Source of the DNA: Rhodococcus yananensis
GTDB taxonomy: Bacteria > Actinomycetota > Actinomycetes > Mycobacteriales > Mycobacteriaceae
Assembly: GCF_020515525.1 (NCBI RefSeq)
Contig: NZ_JAIYEP010000021.1
Span: 1 to 62,587 of the forward strand
Length of the DNA stretch: 62,587 nucleotides
Direction of reading: 5' to 3'
Shown: in pieces, positions 28,050 through 36,613 of the stretch
Position numbering within the stretch: the stretch's first letter is position 1
Layout: every line of letters starts with the position of its first letter
The notes under the pieces: model-generated
What the model was told of the DNA's origin: nothing
The model's input: the letters and a program-made list of their open reading frames with translations, nothing else
Database searches by the model: none
Translations under genes and position numbers: made by a program

Positions 28050-29321
28050 TCAGTACGACCGGTTGATGCAGTGATCGACGACCGGGATCATCGAATCGAC
28101 GGTGACCTCGCGCGGGTTGCCCGGGGTGCACCAGTCGTCCTGGATGTGCTCGGAGATCGCGCGCACGGTCTTCTCGTCGCCGGTGATGACCTCGCCGCGG
28201 CCGGCGTACTTCCTGGTGTTCATCTGGTTCTTGTCGTACGAGTCGACGCGCACCTGCCCGAAGTTGTCGGGGATGCCGACGTCCTTGGCGAGCCGGATCG
28301 CGGCGTCGACCGCGGCATCGGCGGCCTGCACGGTGGTCATGTTGCGGGTGTCGACGCCCATCGCGGTGGCGATGCGGGCGTAGTGCTCGTAGCGCGACGG
28401 CAGGTTGTACTCCCACACGCGCGGCAGGGCGATCGCATTGTTGAGACCGTGGTGGCTGTCGAAGAAGGCGGAGACGGCATGCGAGATGGAGTGCACGATA
28501 CCCAGGCCCCCGGAGTTGAACGCCTGCGCAGCGATGTACTGAGCGTTCATCATTCCTTCGCGGGCCGCGAGATTGCGCGGCTCGAACGTGGCCTCACGCA
28601 GGTTCTTCGCAACCAGTTCGATGGAGTACAGGGCGTTTCCGAGCGACGGTGCGAAGTCCAGGCGCGAGACGTACGGCTCGGAGCCGTGAGCGAGGACGTC
28701 GAAGCCGCAGTACGCGGTGAAGTGCTGCGGGCAGCTGTAGTAGAGCAGCGGGTCGTCGATCGCGAGGGTGACGATCGTGGCCTCGTCGAAACCGACCCAT
28801 TTGTGCGGGTGGTCCATGTCGGAGGTGTCGGTGATGACGTACGCCCAGGATGTCTCGGAACCGGTGCCGGCGGTGGTGGAGACGGCGATGTGCGGCGGGT
28901 TCTCCTTGTTGGTGGACTTGGCGAAGCCCTCGAACTCGTTGATGTTGCGGCCGTCGTGGGCGATGACGACGCGGGCGCCCTTCGCGGCGTCGTGACTCGA
29001 GCCGCCCCCGACGGAGATGATCGAGTCGCACTTCTCCTTCTGGTAGACGGCGGCGGCCTCCATGACGTTGTAGTCCTTGGGATTGGACTCGACCTTGTCG
29101 AAGAGAACGACCTCCACACCCTGGTACTCGATCTTCCCGATGAGTTCCTCGATGATCCCGGAGCCGCGCAGGCCGGTGGTCATCAGGAGGGTGCGCTTGA
29201 ATCCGAGGTTCTTGGCCTCCACGCCGATGATGTCGTGGGCACCGACACCCATGAGCGCGCGCGGGAAGGGGTGGAACTCCTTGATCGGGAAGTCCCAGAT
29301 CTGGTTGAGCTCGATTGCCAT
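28050..29321 (-). CDS. mno: NDMA-dependent methanol dehydrogenase (nicotinoprotein, mycofactocin-linked)
   Basis: This 423-residue group III alcohol dehydrogenase matches the length and sequence character of the Mno/Mdo/ThcE nicotinoproteins, which oxidise methanol and other alcohols with tightly bound NAD(P) and an external acceptor, now taken to be mycofactocin. Visible features are the nucleotide motif GGGSSHD (105-111) and metal ligands Asp208 and His212 (CGFDVLAHG), His277 (GIVHSISH) and His291 (SHHGLNN). The ATG at 29321 has a GAGGAGA site at good distance; an upstream extension to 29561 is non-coding in character. It leads an operon with moxR and a VWA gene. Confidence 0.94.
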   Translation of the reverse strand: MAIELNQIWDFPIKEFHPFPRALMGVGAHDIIGVEAKNLGFKRTLLMTTGLRGSGIIEELIGKIEYQGVEVVLFDKVESNPKDYNVMEAAAVYQKEKCDSIISVGGGSSHDAAKGARVVIAHDGRNINEFEGFAKSTNKENPPHIAVSTTAGTGSETSWAYVITDTSDMDHPHKWVGFDEATIVTLAIDDPLLYYSCPQHFTAYCGFDVLAHGSEPYVSRLDFAPSLGNALYSIELVAKNLREATFEPRNLAAREGMMNAQYIAAQAFNSGGLGIVHSISHAVSAFFDSHHGLNNAIALPRVWEYNLPSRYEHYARIATAMGVDTRNMTTVQAADAAVDAAIRLAKDVGIPDNFGQVRVDSYDKNQMNTRKYAGRGEVITGDEKTVRAISEHIQDDWCTPGNPREVTVDSMIPVVDHCINRSY

Positions 29322-29562
29322 CGTCGTTCTCCTCGTCGAGATGCGGGTCCGCCGGAGCGGTGGTGTGATGCAGGCCTCATCTGCGACCACCATCGGTGAC
29401 GCCCGCGCCCGAGGAGAAGGGGCGGACGGCGAAACCGTCCGGTCGCGGGCAGTCATCCACCCGATCGGGCAGGTTCCGTCCCACTGACCGGGTGGGCGTT
29501 CGGCCCGGCCGTACGGCCCCGGTACCGTTTCGCACCGGGGGTCCGACTGATACCCTGACAAT
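29322..29562. promoter_or_regulatory. Intergenic region between divergent mno and kshB
   Basis: This stretch, with the kshB leader to 29634, is the 313-bp divergent spacer. It must hold the mno promoter on the leftward strand. I see an inverted repeat GGACGG-CGAAA-CCGTCC at 29424-29440 nested within wider arms GCCCGCG (29401-29407) and CGCGGGC (29444-29450), which could be an operator. No clear -35/-10 pair for mno could be picked, and no coding sequence is convincing. Confidence 0.4.
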
Positions 29563-29576
29563 TAGAACACGTTCTA
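29563..29576. promoter_or_regulatory. kstR box: KstR-type operator upstream of kshB
   Basis: TAGAACACGTTCTA matches the KstR consensus TnnAACnnGTTnnA exactly, with six-base palindromic arms TAGAAC and GTTCTA. It lies 58 bp upstream of the kshB start. KstR is the TetR repressor of cholesterol and steroid catabolism in mycobacteria and rhodococci and is released by a steroid-derived CoA ester. kstR itself is not in this window. Confidence 0.88.
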
Positions 29577-29634
29577 GAACCGTGGCGTGTCCGGATTCCG
29601 CCCACGGAAGTTTGCACGAGAGGACGACACACTC

Positions 29635-30690
29635 ATGACGACAGTCGAGGTGCCCCACGGCTCGCGATCGGTGATCCTCACCGTGTCCGCAGTCGTCGAG
29701 GAAACCGCGGACAGCCGCTCGATCGTCTTCTCCGTGCCCGACGACGCGCGCGCCAAGTTCGACTACAAGCCGGGCCAGTTCCTGACACTGCGCATCCCGA
29801 GCGACCTCACCGGCTCCGTCGCCCGGTGCTATTCGCTCGCGAGCTCCCCCTTCACGGACGACGCACCGAAGGTGACGGTCAAGCGCACCGTCGACGGGTA
29901 CGGTTCCAACTGGCTGTGCGACCGCGTCGCCGCCGGCGACGCCATCGAGGTGCTTCCCCCGGCCGGCGTCTTCACCCCCAAGTCGTTCGACCACGACTTC
30001 CTGTTGTTCGCCGCCGGCAGCGGGATCACGCCGGTCATCTCGATCCTCAAGTCCGCACTCACCCAGGGCTCGGGGAAGATCACGCTCGTCTACGCCAACC
30101 GCGACGAGAATTCGGTGATCTTCGCACGGGAACTGCGTGAACTCGTCGAGAAGAACCCGACGCGCCTGACCGTGGTCCACTGGCTCGAGTCGGTTCAGGG
30201 ACTGCCGTCGGTCGACCAGTTGGCCTCGCTCGCCGCCCCCTACACCGACCGCGAGGCGTTCATGTGCGGGCCGGGCCCGTTCATGGACGGTGTGCACCAG
30301 GCTCTCGCCAACGCCGGGATGCCCCGCACCCAGGTCCACGCCGAGGTGTTCAACTCGCTGTCCGGCGACCCGTTCGCCGACCACGCACCCGCCGAGATCA
30401 GCGACGAGGAAGCCGCGGACGCCGCGACCGTGGAGGTCGAACTCGACGGCGAGGTACACAACCTGTCGTGGCCGCGTTCGCAGACGCTCGTCGACATCAT
30501 GCTCGCCGAGGGAATCGACGTGCCCTACTCCTGCCAGGAGGGTGAGTGCGGTTCGTGCGCGTGCACGGTCGTCGAGGGCAAGGTCGAGATGGCGCACTGC
30601 GATGTGCTCGACCCCGAGGACATCGAAGCCGGATACATCCTCGGCTGCCAGGCCAAACCCGTCACAGACCATCTGAAGATCGAGTTCTGA
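29635..30690 (+). CDS. kshB: 3-ketosteroid 9-alpha-monooxygenase reductase KshB
   Basis: This 351-residue reductase passes electrons from NADH through FAD and a plant-type 2Fe-2S cluster to the Rieske oxygenase KshA in opening of the steroid B ring. It has the FAD segment RCYSLASSP, the pyridine-nucleotide segment FAAGSGITPVISI, CGPGPFM, and a C-terminal ferredoxin domain with C-x4-C-x2-C (SCQEGECGSCAC) and a distal Cys. Similarity to M. tuberculosis KshB is strong along its length. The ATG at 29635 follows GAGAGGAC; the KstR box upstream supports the assignment. kshA is not nearby, so the two genes are unlinked here. Confidence 0.93.
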   Translation: MTTVEVPHGSRSVILTVSAVVEETADSRSIVFSVPDDARAKFDYKPGQFLTLRIPSDLTGSVARCYSLASSPFTDDAPKVTVKRTVDGYGSNWLCDRVAAGDAIEVLPPAGVFTPKSFDHDFLLFAAGSGITPVISILKSALTQGSGKITLVYANRDENSVIFARELRELVEKNPTRLTVVHWLESVQGLPSVDQLASLAAPYTDREAFMCGPGPFMDGVHQALANAGMPRTQVHAEVFNSLSGDPFADHAPAEISDEEAADAATVEVELDGEVHNLSWPRSQTLVDIMLAEGIDVPYSCQEGECGSCACTVVEGKVEMAHCDVLDPEDIEAGYILGCQAKPVTDHLKIEF

Positions 30691-30695
30691 TCGGC

Positions 30696-30764
30696 CCGGG
30701 TCGACACGTCACGACCCGGATCCGGCACCGGTGCCCGTTCCTACCGCGAGGTGGGAGCGGGCAC
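30696..30764 (+). terminator. Double hairpin terminator after kshB
   Basis: The first hairpin has eight-base arms CCGGGTCG (30696-30703) and CGACCCGG (30712-30719). A second one spans 30731-30764: GTGCCCG paired with CGGGCAC, continuing through two G-T-type interruptions to ACC/GGT around a GCGA tetraloop, and is followed by TTTCTC. The second stem overlaps the stop of the convergent MFS gene and can serve both strands. Confidence 0.75.
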
Positions 30765-31991
30765 TTTCTCGAGCAGCACCCGCCGCGGCCTCGGTCCGCG
30801 CACGAGCACCGCGGCACCCGACGCGAGCGCGACGACCGCCACACCCACGCCGTACCCGACGGCGGTGACGGTGAGACCGAACGCGCCCGCCGACGCACCC
30901 GCGATCATTGCGGGCACCGAGAACGCCAGATAGCAGACCGTGAACGTCGTGGCGAAGATCCGGCCGCGTTCATGGGGGCGCCCCATGCCGCCGATCACGT
31001 TCATCGCACCGACGAACACCGAACCCCACCCGACGCCGGCCACCGCGGTGGCCGCGAAGTACAGCCCCACCGACTCGACGAGCACGCTCGCGACCACCGC
31101 GAGGACACCGGCGGCGAGCAGTACGACACCGGTGAGGACGACGTGTCGCGGTAGGCGGCCCGTCATCACCACCGCCGCGACGGTGCCCGAGCCGAACATC
31201 GTGGCGATCGCCAGGCCCGCGACGAACCGGTCGTCGATCCCGAACACGGCATCGACGATGGACGGGCCCAGCGACATGTACAGTCCACCGAGCGCCCATG
31301 CCGACATCAGGCACGGCAGCACCAGAAGGAACCGGCCACGCACCTCCCGCGGCACCGACGCACTCGGCACCAGACTGCGCACGGCGGCGCCCACCGACGT
31401 GAACCCGGTCGCGGGTGAGGTCTCGGGAACGAAGAACAGTGCGACGGCCAACCCGACGGCGAGTACCGCCACCGATGCGTAGGAGAGCACCGTCGGGAAC
31501 GGCGCGAACTCGACGAGGAGCCCGGCACCCGCCGCGCCGAGAGCCAACCCCAGTGACGGTCCGATGCTGTTGACGAGCGGCCCGATCTTCGGGTTCGGTT
31601 GCAGATCGATCACCGCGGCGGCCAGGGCCCCCGTCGCCGCCCCGACCGCGACGCCCTGGAGAACCCGGGCTGTGATCAGCCAGGTGACGTCGTCGGCGGC
31701 GATGAACACCAGCATGCTCGCGGCCAGAACGAGCAGCGCGGTCCCGACGACCGGGCGCCGCCCGATGCGATCGGACAACGACCCGACGGTCAGCAGCATC
31801 GTGAGCAACGCGAGCACGTACACCGCGAACACGACGGTGAGCAGGGCTGCGGAGAATCCCCACATCTGCTGATAGACCGGGTACAGCGGCGACGGCGCCG
31901 ACGACGACGCAGTGATCGCGAAGGCTCCGAGCCCCACCACCACGAATCCGAAACTCCTCCGGGCGTCCCGTGTTCGGGTGGGCCGGCTCAT
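30741..31991 (-). CDS. MFS transporter (12 transmembrane segments)
   Basis: This 416-residue major facilitator has twelve predicted helices and the loop 2-3 signature GSLSDRIGRRPVVG. The substrate cannot be read from sequence; sugar or drug efflux families are both possible. The ATG at 31991 follows an AGGAGG site. It converges with kshB and shares its terminator, so a role in steroid metabolism cannot be assumed. The spacer to the SPW-repeat gene (31992-32194) is AT-rich for this genome and should hold divergent promoters. Confidence 0.85.
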   Translation of the reverse strand: MSRPTRTRDARRSFGFVVVGLGAFAITASSSAPSPLYPVYQQMWGFSAALLTVVFAVYVLALLTMLLTVGSLSDRIGRRPVVGTALLVLAASMLVFIAADDVTWLITARVLQGVAVGAATGALAAAVIDLQPNPKIGPLVNSIGPSLGLALGAAGAGLLVEFAPFPTVLSYASVAVLAVGLAVALFFVPETSPATGFTSVGAAVRSLVPSASVPREVRGRFLLVLPCLMSAWALGGLYMSLGPSIVDAVFGIDDRFVAGLAIATMFGSGTVAAVVMTGRLPRHVVLTGVVLLAAGVLAVVASVLVESVGLYFAATAVAGVGWGSVFVGAMNVIGGMGRPHERGRIFATTFTVCYLAFSVPAMIAGASAGAFGLTVTAVGYGVGVAVVALASGAAVLVRGPRPRRVLLEKVPAPTSR

Positions 31992-32194
31992 CGAACCTCC
32001 TGTCGTGGGGGCACACGTCGACAATCCCAACATCGTTTGCATTGCGAATATTTCACCGTGGTCACGATCACCCCGGAAAACCCCGCCCACCCGGCCGAAC
32101 CTTTATCCCACCGCAACGCGCAGACATCTTGACCGACCGGTCGAACAGTCCTATACCGAGAGATAGGGGACAAATCCGTCAGAGGAGGCTCACC

Positions 32195-32557
32195 ATGTTC
32201 TCCGACAGTCGGCTGCAGGACTATGTGGCCGTCGTTCTCGGCGCGTTCGCCGCGCTGTCACCGATCTGGCTCGACACCAGCGACAGGGCCATGTGGTCGC
32301 TGATCGTTCTCGGTGTCCTCGTCGCACTGTGCGGCATCGCCCAGATCGCCAGCCCCACCATGGCGTCTCTCGACTACGCGATGGGGCTCTTCGGAGTGCT
32401 GCTGTTCCTGTCGCCGTGGGTGATGAACTACACGGCCTTCAGTGGCGCATCGTGGACCGCATGGATCGTCGGTGTGCTCACCGTCGTCGTCGCGGTCGCG
32501 GCTCTGCCCGCAATGAGCACCCGCATGCACGGTGGTGGACTGGCACCCCATCACTGA
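32195..32557 (+). CDS. SPW-repeat integral membrane protein
   Basis: This 120-residue protein has four transmembrane helices arranged as two SPW repeats, with ALSPIWL near residue 21 and FLSPWVMNYTAF near 70. SPW-repeat proteins are small membrane proteins of unknown function. An AGAGGAGG site lies six bases before the ATG. A perfect hairpin follows the gene, and a TetR regulator gene is next on the same strand. Confidence 0.85.
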   Translation: MFSDSRLQDYVAVVLGAFAALSPIWLDTSDRAMWSLIVLGVLVALCGIAQIASPTMASLDYAMGLFGVLLFLSPWVMNYTAFSGASWTAWIVGVLTVVVAVAALPAMSTRMHGGGLAPHH

Positions 32558-32573
32558 CCGACCGGTAATCCAC

Positions 32574-32601
32574 CCGTGGGCCGGTCCCGACCGGCCCACG
32601 G
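32574..32601 (+). terminator. Hairpin terminator after the SPW gene
   Basis: CCGTGGGCCGGT (32574-32585) pairs perfectly with ACCGGCCCACGG (32590-32601) around a CCCG loop, 16 bases after the SPW gene stop. TT follows, but no real T run. The TetR gene starts 20 bases later, so some read-through is probably required or a promoter overlaps the stem. Confidence 0.65.
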
Positions 32602-32621
32602 TTCACACCCGGGAGAACCCG

Positions 32622-33302
32622 GTGAACGCCCACGGCCGCCTGTCGGGACACCCGACGACAGCGCGCTCGCGCATCCTCGACGCCGCCGAGGCCCTGTTCT
32701 CCGAACGTGGCTTCGACGCCACCGCGGTCACCGCGATCGCCGCCACCGCGCACGTACCCAAAGGCTTGATCTTCTACTACTTCCCCACCAAGGAGGCGAT
32801 CCTCGGAACACTGATGGCCGAACGGCTGCCCACCGAACCGCTTCCCGATCTCACCACACTCGTCGAGCCCGGTGATCCCGCGACCAGCCTGGTGAATCTC
32901 GACACCGCGTTGAATCTCGGGCACCACGACTCGTCGATGCTTCGGGTGATCATCTGGCGTGAAGCCGAACGACGTTCCGACGCGCGCATGCACGTCCGAT
33001 CCCTGCGCGACTACCTGCACGACGCGACGATGCGCATCCTGCAGGCCAGCACACCGGTACCGGTGTCGATGAGCGCACTGCGTGCGGCGGCATCGACCTG
33101 GGTGTCGGCGATGCTGTCCGCCGCGACCACCGATCGCCTCCTCGCCCGCGACGGTGCCACCCGCGCACGCGACGACCTGCGCAGCATCGCGCGACTCGTC
33201 GCCGCGGGAATGTCCGGGATATCCGGGGCTCCGGGTGCCCTGGCCACGCTGGGACGGTTCTGGCTCGGGCGGATCTGGATCCCGGTGATCACAGCGGCCT
33301 GA
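32622..33302 (+). CDS. TetR-family transcriptional regulator
   Basis: This 226-residue TetR protein has an N-terminal helix-turn-helix at about 35-55 (AVTAIAATAHVPKGLIFYYF) and an all-helical ligand domain. The GTG at 32622 is preceded by GGGAGAA at good distance; an earlier in-frame start at 32532 would overlap the SPW gene and the hairpin. It probably controls itself and perhaps the SPW gene or the MFS gene; the inducer is unknown. Confidence 0.85.
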   Translation: MNAHGRLSGHPTTARSRILDAAEALFSERGFDATAVTAIAATAHVPKGLIFYYFPTKEAILGTLMAERLPTEPLPDLTTLVEPGDPATSLVNLDTALNLGHHDSSMLRVIIWREAERRSDARMHVRSLRDYLHDATMRILQASTPVPVSMSALRAAASTWVSAMLSAATTDRLLARDGATRARDDLRSIARLVAAGMSGISGAPGALATLGRFWLGRIWIPVITAA

Positions 33303-33328
33303 CGAGCACGATCCGTGCCCCGGCCGGC

Positions 33329-34105
33329 TCAGAGCGCGACGTCCGGCACCGACCCGAGCAGCACCCGACCGTCCTCGAACGCACGCACCCGTTCGGGCAG
33401 TTCCCCCGCTGCGCCGCTGAGGAACACGTCGACGCGCCCCGTGCCGGTCGAGGCCCGACCGAGCGCGTCGATCCTGCGCAGTGTCTGGCGTGCGACGGCG
33501 TCGGCGCTGTCGAACAGGCGCACGTCCCGCGGCAGCTGTTCGGCGATGCTGTCGGCGACGAGCGGATAGTGCGTACACCCCAGGACCACACCCTGCACCC
33601 CGTCGGGGGTCTGCTCTACCGCCGCGGCGATCGCGGTCGCCGCGGCGGCGCGATCACCGCGGTCGATCGCATCCGCCAGACCGTGGCACGCGACACCCAC
33701 CACGTCGCTGCCGTCCGCGAACCGCTCGACGAGATCCGCCTGGTAGGCGCTGGCGGTGGTCGCCGCCGTCGCCCAGATCGCGACCGACGCGCACGCCGCG
33801 GCCGCCGGCTTGATCGCGGGAACGGTGCCCACCACGGGAATGCCGTCGCCGAGTTCGGCGCGGACGTGCTCGAGCGCCGTGACCGACGCGGTGTTGCACG
33901 GCAGCACCACCACCTCGGCTCCGCGGTCCACCGCGCGCCGCGCCGTGGTCACGACACGCTCGGTCACCCAGCCGGGATCCTTCGGACCCCACGGCGCACC
34001 GTCGGGGTCCATCGACAGCATCAGATCGAGATCGGGCCGCAACCGCCGCAACCGCGCGGACGTCGGCAACAGCCCGAAACCCGAGTCGATGAGCGCAACG
34101 ATCAC
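33329..34105 (-). CDS. Divergent glutamate/aspartate racemase-family protein
   Basis: This 258-residue protein keeps the two catalytic cysteines of cofactor-independent glutamate racemases, Cys70 in LPCNTAS and Cys177 in LGCTHYP, and the N-terminal acidic site Asp7-Ser8. The usual DSGxGG is DSGFGL here, and the gene is not beside a cell-wall or rph operon, so it may be a paralogue of MurI with another amino acid substrate. It is convergent with the TetR gene and 78 bp from a flavoprotein gene on the same strand. Confidence 0.8.
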   Translation of the reverse strand: MIVALIDSGFGLLPTSARLRRLRPDLDLMLSMDPDGAPWGPKDPGWVTERVVTTARRAVDRGAEVVVLPCNTASVTALEHVRAELGDGIPVVGTVPAIKPAAAACASVAIWATAATTASAYQADLVERFADGSDVVGVACHGLADAIDRGDRAAAATAIAAAVEQTPDGVQGVVLGCTHYPLVADSIAEQLPRDVRLFDSADAVARQTLRRIDALGRASTGTGRVDVFLSGAAGELPERVRAFEDGRVLLGSVPDVAL

Positions 34106-34183
34106 CCCACGAATCTAGCGTGTCGCACGGGACACGGTCGCAGACGTGCGGCCACCCGCTGATCGAGCCGGCGCCGACACACC

Positions 34184-35362
34184 TCAGGCGGGCGCGAGCA
34201 ACTCTTCGATCGGGGTTCGGGCGGCGATCTTGGCGCGGGTCTTCATCACCTGCCCGGGCAACCCCGCCCCGACGACACCGACCAGCCTGCCGTCCCGCTC
34301 GTAGTACGCGAGGAACTTGCGTCCGTCGTCGCGCACGATGTGCACGGTGTCGTCGCCGCGCACCGCACCGAGTCCCTGGATCTTGATGTCGTACTGGTCG
34401 CTCCAGAAGTACGGGACCTGCCCCACCGCGCCCGCCTCGCCCGTCAACAGTGCCTTCGCGAGCACCGCCGCCTGCTCCCCCGCGTTCGTCCAGTGCTCGA
34501 CACGCTTGCGACCGCCGTCGGGCAGCTGCCACGCGGCGACGTCGCCGACGGCCCACACGTGCGGATCCGACGAGCGGCCCACCCCGTCGCACACGACACC
34601 GTTGTCGAGTTCGACACCGGATCCGTCGAGCCAACCGGTGACGGGTGTCGAACCGATCCCGAGGACGACGAGGTCGACCTCGATCTCCGTACCGTCGCCG
34701 AGGACGGCGGTGGTCACCCGGTCGTCACCCCGCAGTTCGGACAGGCCCACCCCGGAACGCACGTCCACGCCCTCGTCGGTGTGCAGGCGCGCCACGAGCG
34801 CCCCGACGTCGGGGCCGAGGACCGATGCGAGGGGCGCGGCCTGCGGTTCGACGAGCACGACGTCGACGCCGCGCGCCCGCAGGCTCGCCGCCACCTCGCA
34901 GCCGATGAACCCTGCACCGACGACGAGCGCGCGAGAACCGGAGACGATCTCCGCGCGCAGCGCACGGCTGTCCTCCAGAGAACGCAGCACGTGGACTCCC
35001 CGCAACGACGGCAGGCCCGGAATGCGACGCGGCCGCAACCCGGTCGCGACGACGAGCTCGTCGTACCCGAGTTCGGTGCCGTCGTCGAGTGTGAGGGTTC
35101 GGGATGCGGTGTCGAGGGAGCGCGCACCCGTACCGAGCCGGAGTTCGATCCGCTGGTCGTCGAAGAACTCCTGCGGCTTCAACGTGGTGTCGTCTCGCTC
35201 ACCGCGGACGACGTCCTTCGACAACGGCGGGCGGTCGTAGGGCAGATGGACCTCGTCACCGACGAGCACCACGGCACCGTCGTATCCTCCGCGTCGCAGC
35301 TCCTCCGCGGTGCGCACACCGGCCAGTCCTGCCCCGACGACTACGATCCGATCGCCTGCCAC
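34184..35362 (-). CDS. NAD(P)H-dependent ferredoxin/rubredoxin reductase-type flavoprotein
   Basis: This 392-residue protein belongs to the FAD/NAD reductase family that serves cytochrome P450 or dioxygenase ferredoxins. It has the FAD motif VVVGAGLAGVRTAEEL near 6-21, LPYDRPPLSKDV, the NAD motif VVGAGFIGCEVAASL near 147-161, and WAVGDVA near 282. No ferredoxin, P450 or oxygenase gene is adjacent, so the partner must be elsewhere. The spacer to the next rightward gene is a divergent promoter region. Confidence 0.88.
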   Translation of the reverse strand: MAGDRIVVVGAGLAGVRTAEELRRGGYDGAVVLVGDEVHLPYDRPPLSKDVVRGERDDTTLKPQEFFDDQRIELRLGTGARSLDTASRTLTLDDGTELGYDELVVATGLRPRRIPGLPSLRGVHVLRSLEDSRALRAEIVSGSRALVVGAGFIGCEVAASLRARGVDVVLVEPQAAPLASVLGPDVGALVARLHTDEGVDVRSGVGLSELRGDDRVTTAVLGDGTEIEVDLVVLGIGSTPVTGWLDGSGVELDNGVVCDGVGRSSDPHVWAVGDVAAWQLPDGGRKRVEHWTNAGEQAAVLAKALLTGEAGAVGQVPYFWSDQYDIKIQGLGAVRGDDTVHIVRDDGRKFLAYYERDGRLVGVVGAGLPGQVMKTRAKIAARTPIEELLAPA

Positions 35363-35649
35363 GTGGTGTTCCCTTCAGGTCGAATGCGTGACGGACGCCA
35401 CGCGAACACATCGCATCTTCTTATCAAACAGACGTCGGCTCCGACAGACCCACATGCTCCCCGTGGTGAACACCGGTTCCGGAACCGACGAAGGTTGTGA
35501 CACCGTGTGTCCATCCCTGATCACCTGTCACACGGGCATCAGCGGATACGCGGATAATGAGGGCGGCGAGCACCGCGCGCCGAACCGGTACACGCCGCGG
35601 CGCGTCACGCACGACAATCGGATACGACAACCGAATCGGAGGAATCCCC
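35363..35649. promoter_or_regulatory. Divergent promoter region between flavoprotein and Gls24 operon
   Basis: This 287-bp spacer is less GC-rich than its flanks. It contains a perfect 14-base palindrome CGGTTCCGGAACCG at 35474-35487 and an inverted repeat CCGTGTG (35503-35509) / CACACGG (35529-35535). GATAAT near 35552 is a good -10 candidate for the Gls24 operon, but no matching -35 was convincing. CGGAGGAAT at the end is the ribosome site of the first Gls24 gene. Confidence 0.4.
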
Positions 35650-36105
35650 ATGACCAGCGACAGCGGCGCAGCGCTCAGCCGCGTTCAGTTCGGAACGGGA
35701 TCGTCACCCGGCCCGGTCGATGCGCTGGGACGCACGATCATCGCCGACGCCGTCGTCGCCAAGATCGCGGGCCTCGCGACGCGCGAGGTCGCCGGTGTCT
35801 TCGACATCGGCGCGGGCACCGCGCGGGTCGTCGGTGCGCTGCGCGACCGCATCCCGGGGGCGCGGATCAATCACGGGCAGGGCGTCGCCGTCGAGGTCGG
35901 CGAGAAGCAGGCCGCCATCGACATCGGGATCGTCGCGGAATACGGCGTGGCCCTGCACGAGTTGGCGGTCGCGATCCGGCTCAACGTCATCGCCGCCGTC
36001 GAACAGATGACGGGCCTCGAGGTCACCGAAGTGAACATCACCGTGTTCGACGTCGTCCTTCCCGACGAGACACCCGCACCGGATCCGAAGAATCGCGTGC
36101 GGTGA
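35650..36105 (+). CDS. Asp23/Gls24 family envelope stress protein
   Basis: This 151-residue protein has a Gls24 domain at about 27-135 (DAVVAKIAGLATREVAGVFD, then the ELAVAIRLNVIAAVEQMTG segment). In Gram-positive bacteria Asp23 is anchored to the membrane by AmaP and responds to envelope or alkaline stress. It starts a five-gene run with overlaps at every junction that ends in an AmaP-like gene, which supports a shared membrane complex. A good AGGAGG-type site precedes the ATG. Confidence 0.88.
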   Translation: MTSDSGAALSRVQFGTGSSPGPVDALGRTIIADAVVAKIAGLATREVAGVFDIGAGTARVVGALRDRIPGARINHGQGVAVEVGEKQAAIDIGIVAEYGVALHELAVAIRLNVIAAVEQMTGLEVTEVNITVFDVVLPDETPAPDPKNRVR

Positions 36106-36422
36106 ATCCGGACCGGATCGTCGAACTCGTCCGCACCGTCCCCGGTGTCGCCGATCTGCACGGCGGTGCCTTCGGGGAGGTCGCAACGTATGTCGGTGGG
36201 CGACGCGTGATCGGCCTCCGCGTCGGCGGTCGCGGCACCGACCGCGTCGAGATCCACCTGACGGCCGAGTTTCCCGCCGATCTCCCCGCGCTCGCGGACA
36301 CCGTCCGCACCAGGGTGGCCGAGCACGTCGACGGTGTCGTCGACGTGGTCGTCGAGGACGTCGTCGCCGGTACCGGCGCGTTCGGTGTATCCGACAGCAC
36401 ACGGAAGCAGGTCCCCTCGTGA
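36102..36422 (+). CDS. Small conserved protein in the Gls24 operon
   Basis: This 106-residue soluble alpha/beta protein has no named domain that I recognise. It begins VNPDRIVELVRTVPGVADLH and has segments resembling the beta-alpha pattern of Gls24 domains (AEFPADLPALADTVRTRVAE, VDGVVDVVVEDV), so it may be a distant member. The GTG start overlaps the preceding stop by four bases, and its stop overlaps the next start in the same way. Such a protein regularly accompanies actinobacterial Gls24 genes. Confidence 0.72.
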   Translation: MNPDRIVELVRTVPGVADLHGGAFGEVATYVGGRRVIGLRVGGRGTDRVEIHLTAEFPADLPALADTVRTRVAEHVDGVVDVVVEDVVAGTGAFGVSDSTRKQVPS

Positions 36423-36613
36423 ACCACACACCTCTGAGCAACACCGTCGTCGGTCTGATCGCCGGTCTGCTCCTCGCCCTCGCCGGAATCCTCGGTGGTG
36501 TCAGCGGACTGCTGTTCGCCATCCTGCTCGGCGGGATCGGTGCGGCGATCGGAGCGCACCGCGACGGCACACTCGACCTCGGCGCACTGCTGCGCAGCCG
36601 CGGCCGTGGATGA
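36419..36613 (+). CDS. Small two-helix membrane protein (DUF2273-like)
   Basis: This 64-residue protein is almost entirely two hydrophobic helices (about 9-25 and 29-46), followed by a short charged tail ending [11 protein letters not shown]2273 proteins of this size are standard partners of Asp23/Gls24 genes. GTG start at 36419 overlaps the previous stop (GTGA); the next gene overlaps its 3' end by eight bases. Confidence 0.72.
   Translation: MNHTPLSNTVVGLIAGLLLALAGILGGVSGLLFAILLGGIGAAIGAHRDGTLDLGALLRSRGRG

Noticed and set aside
33303-33328. Short hairpin GCACG-ATC-CGTGC between convergent genes as terminator
   Set aside because: Only five base pairs with a tiny loop; expected often by chance in this composition.
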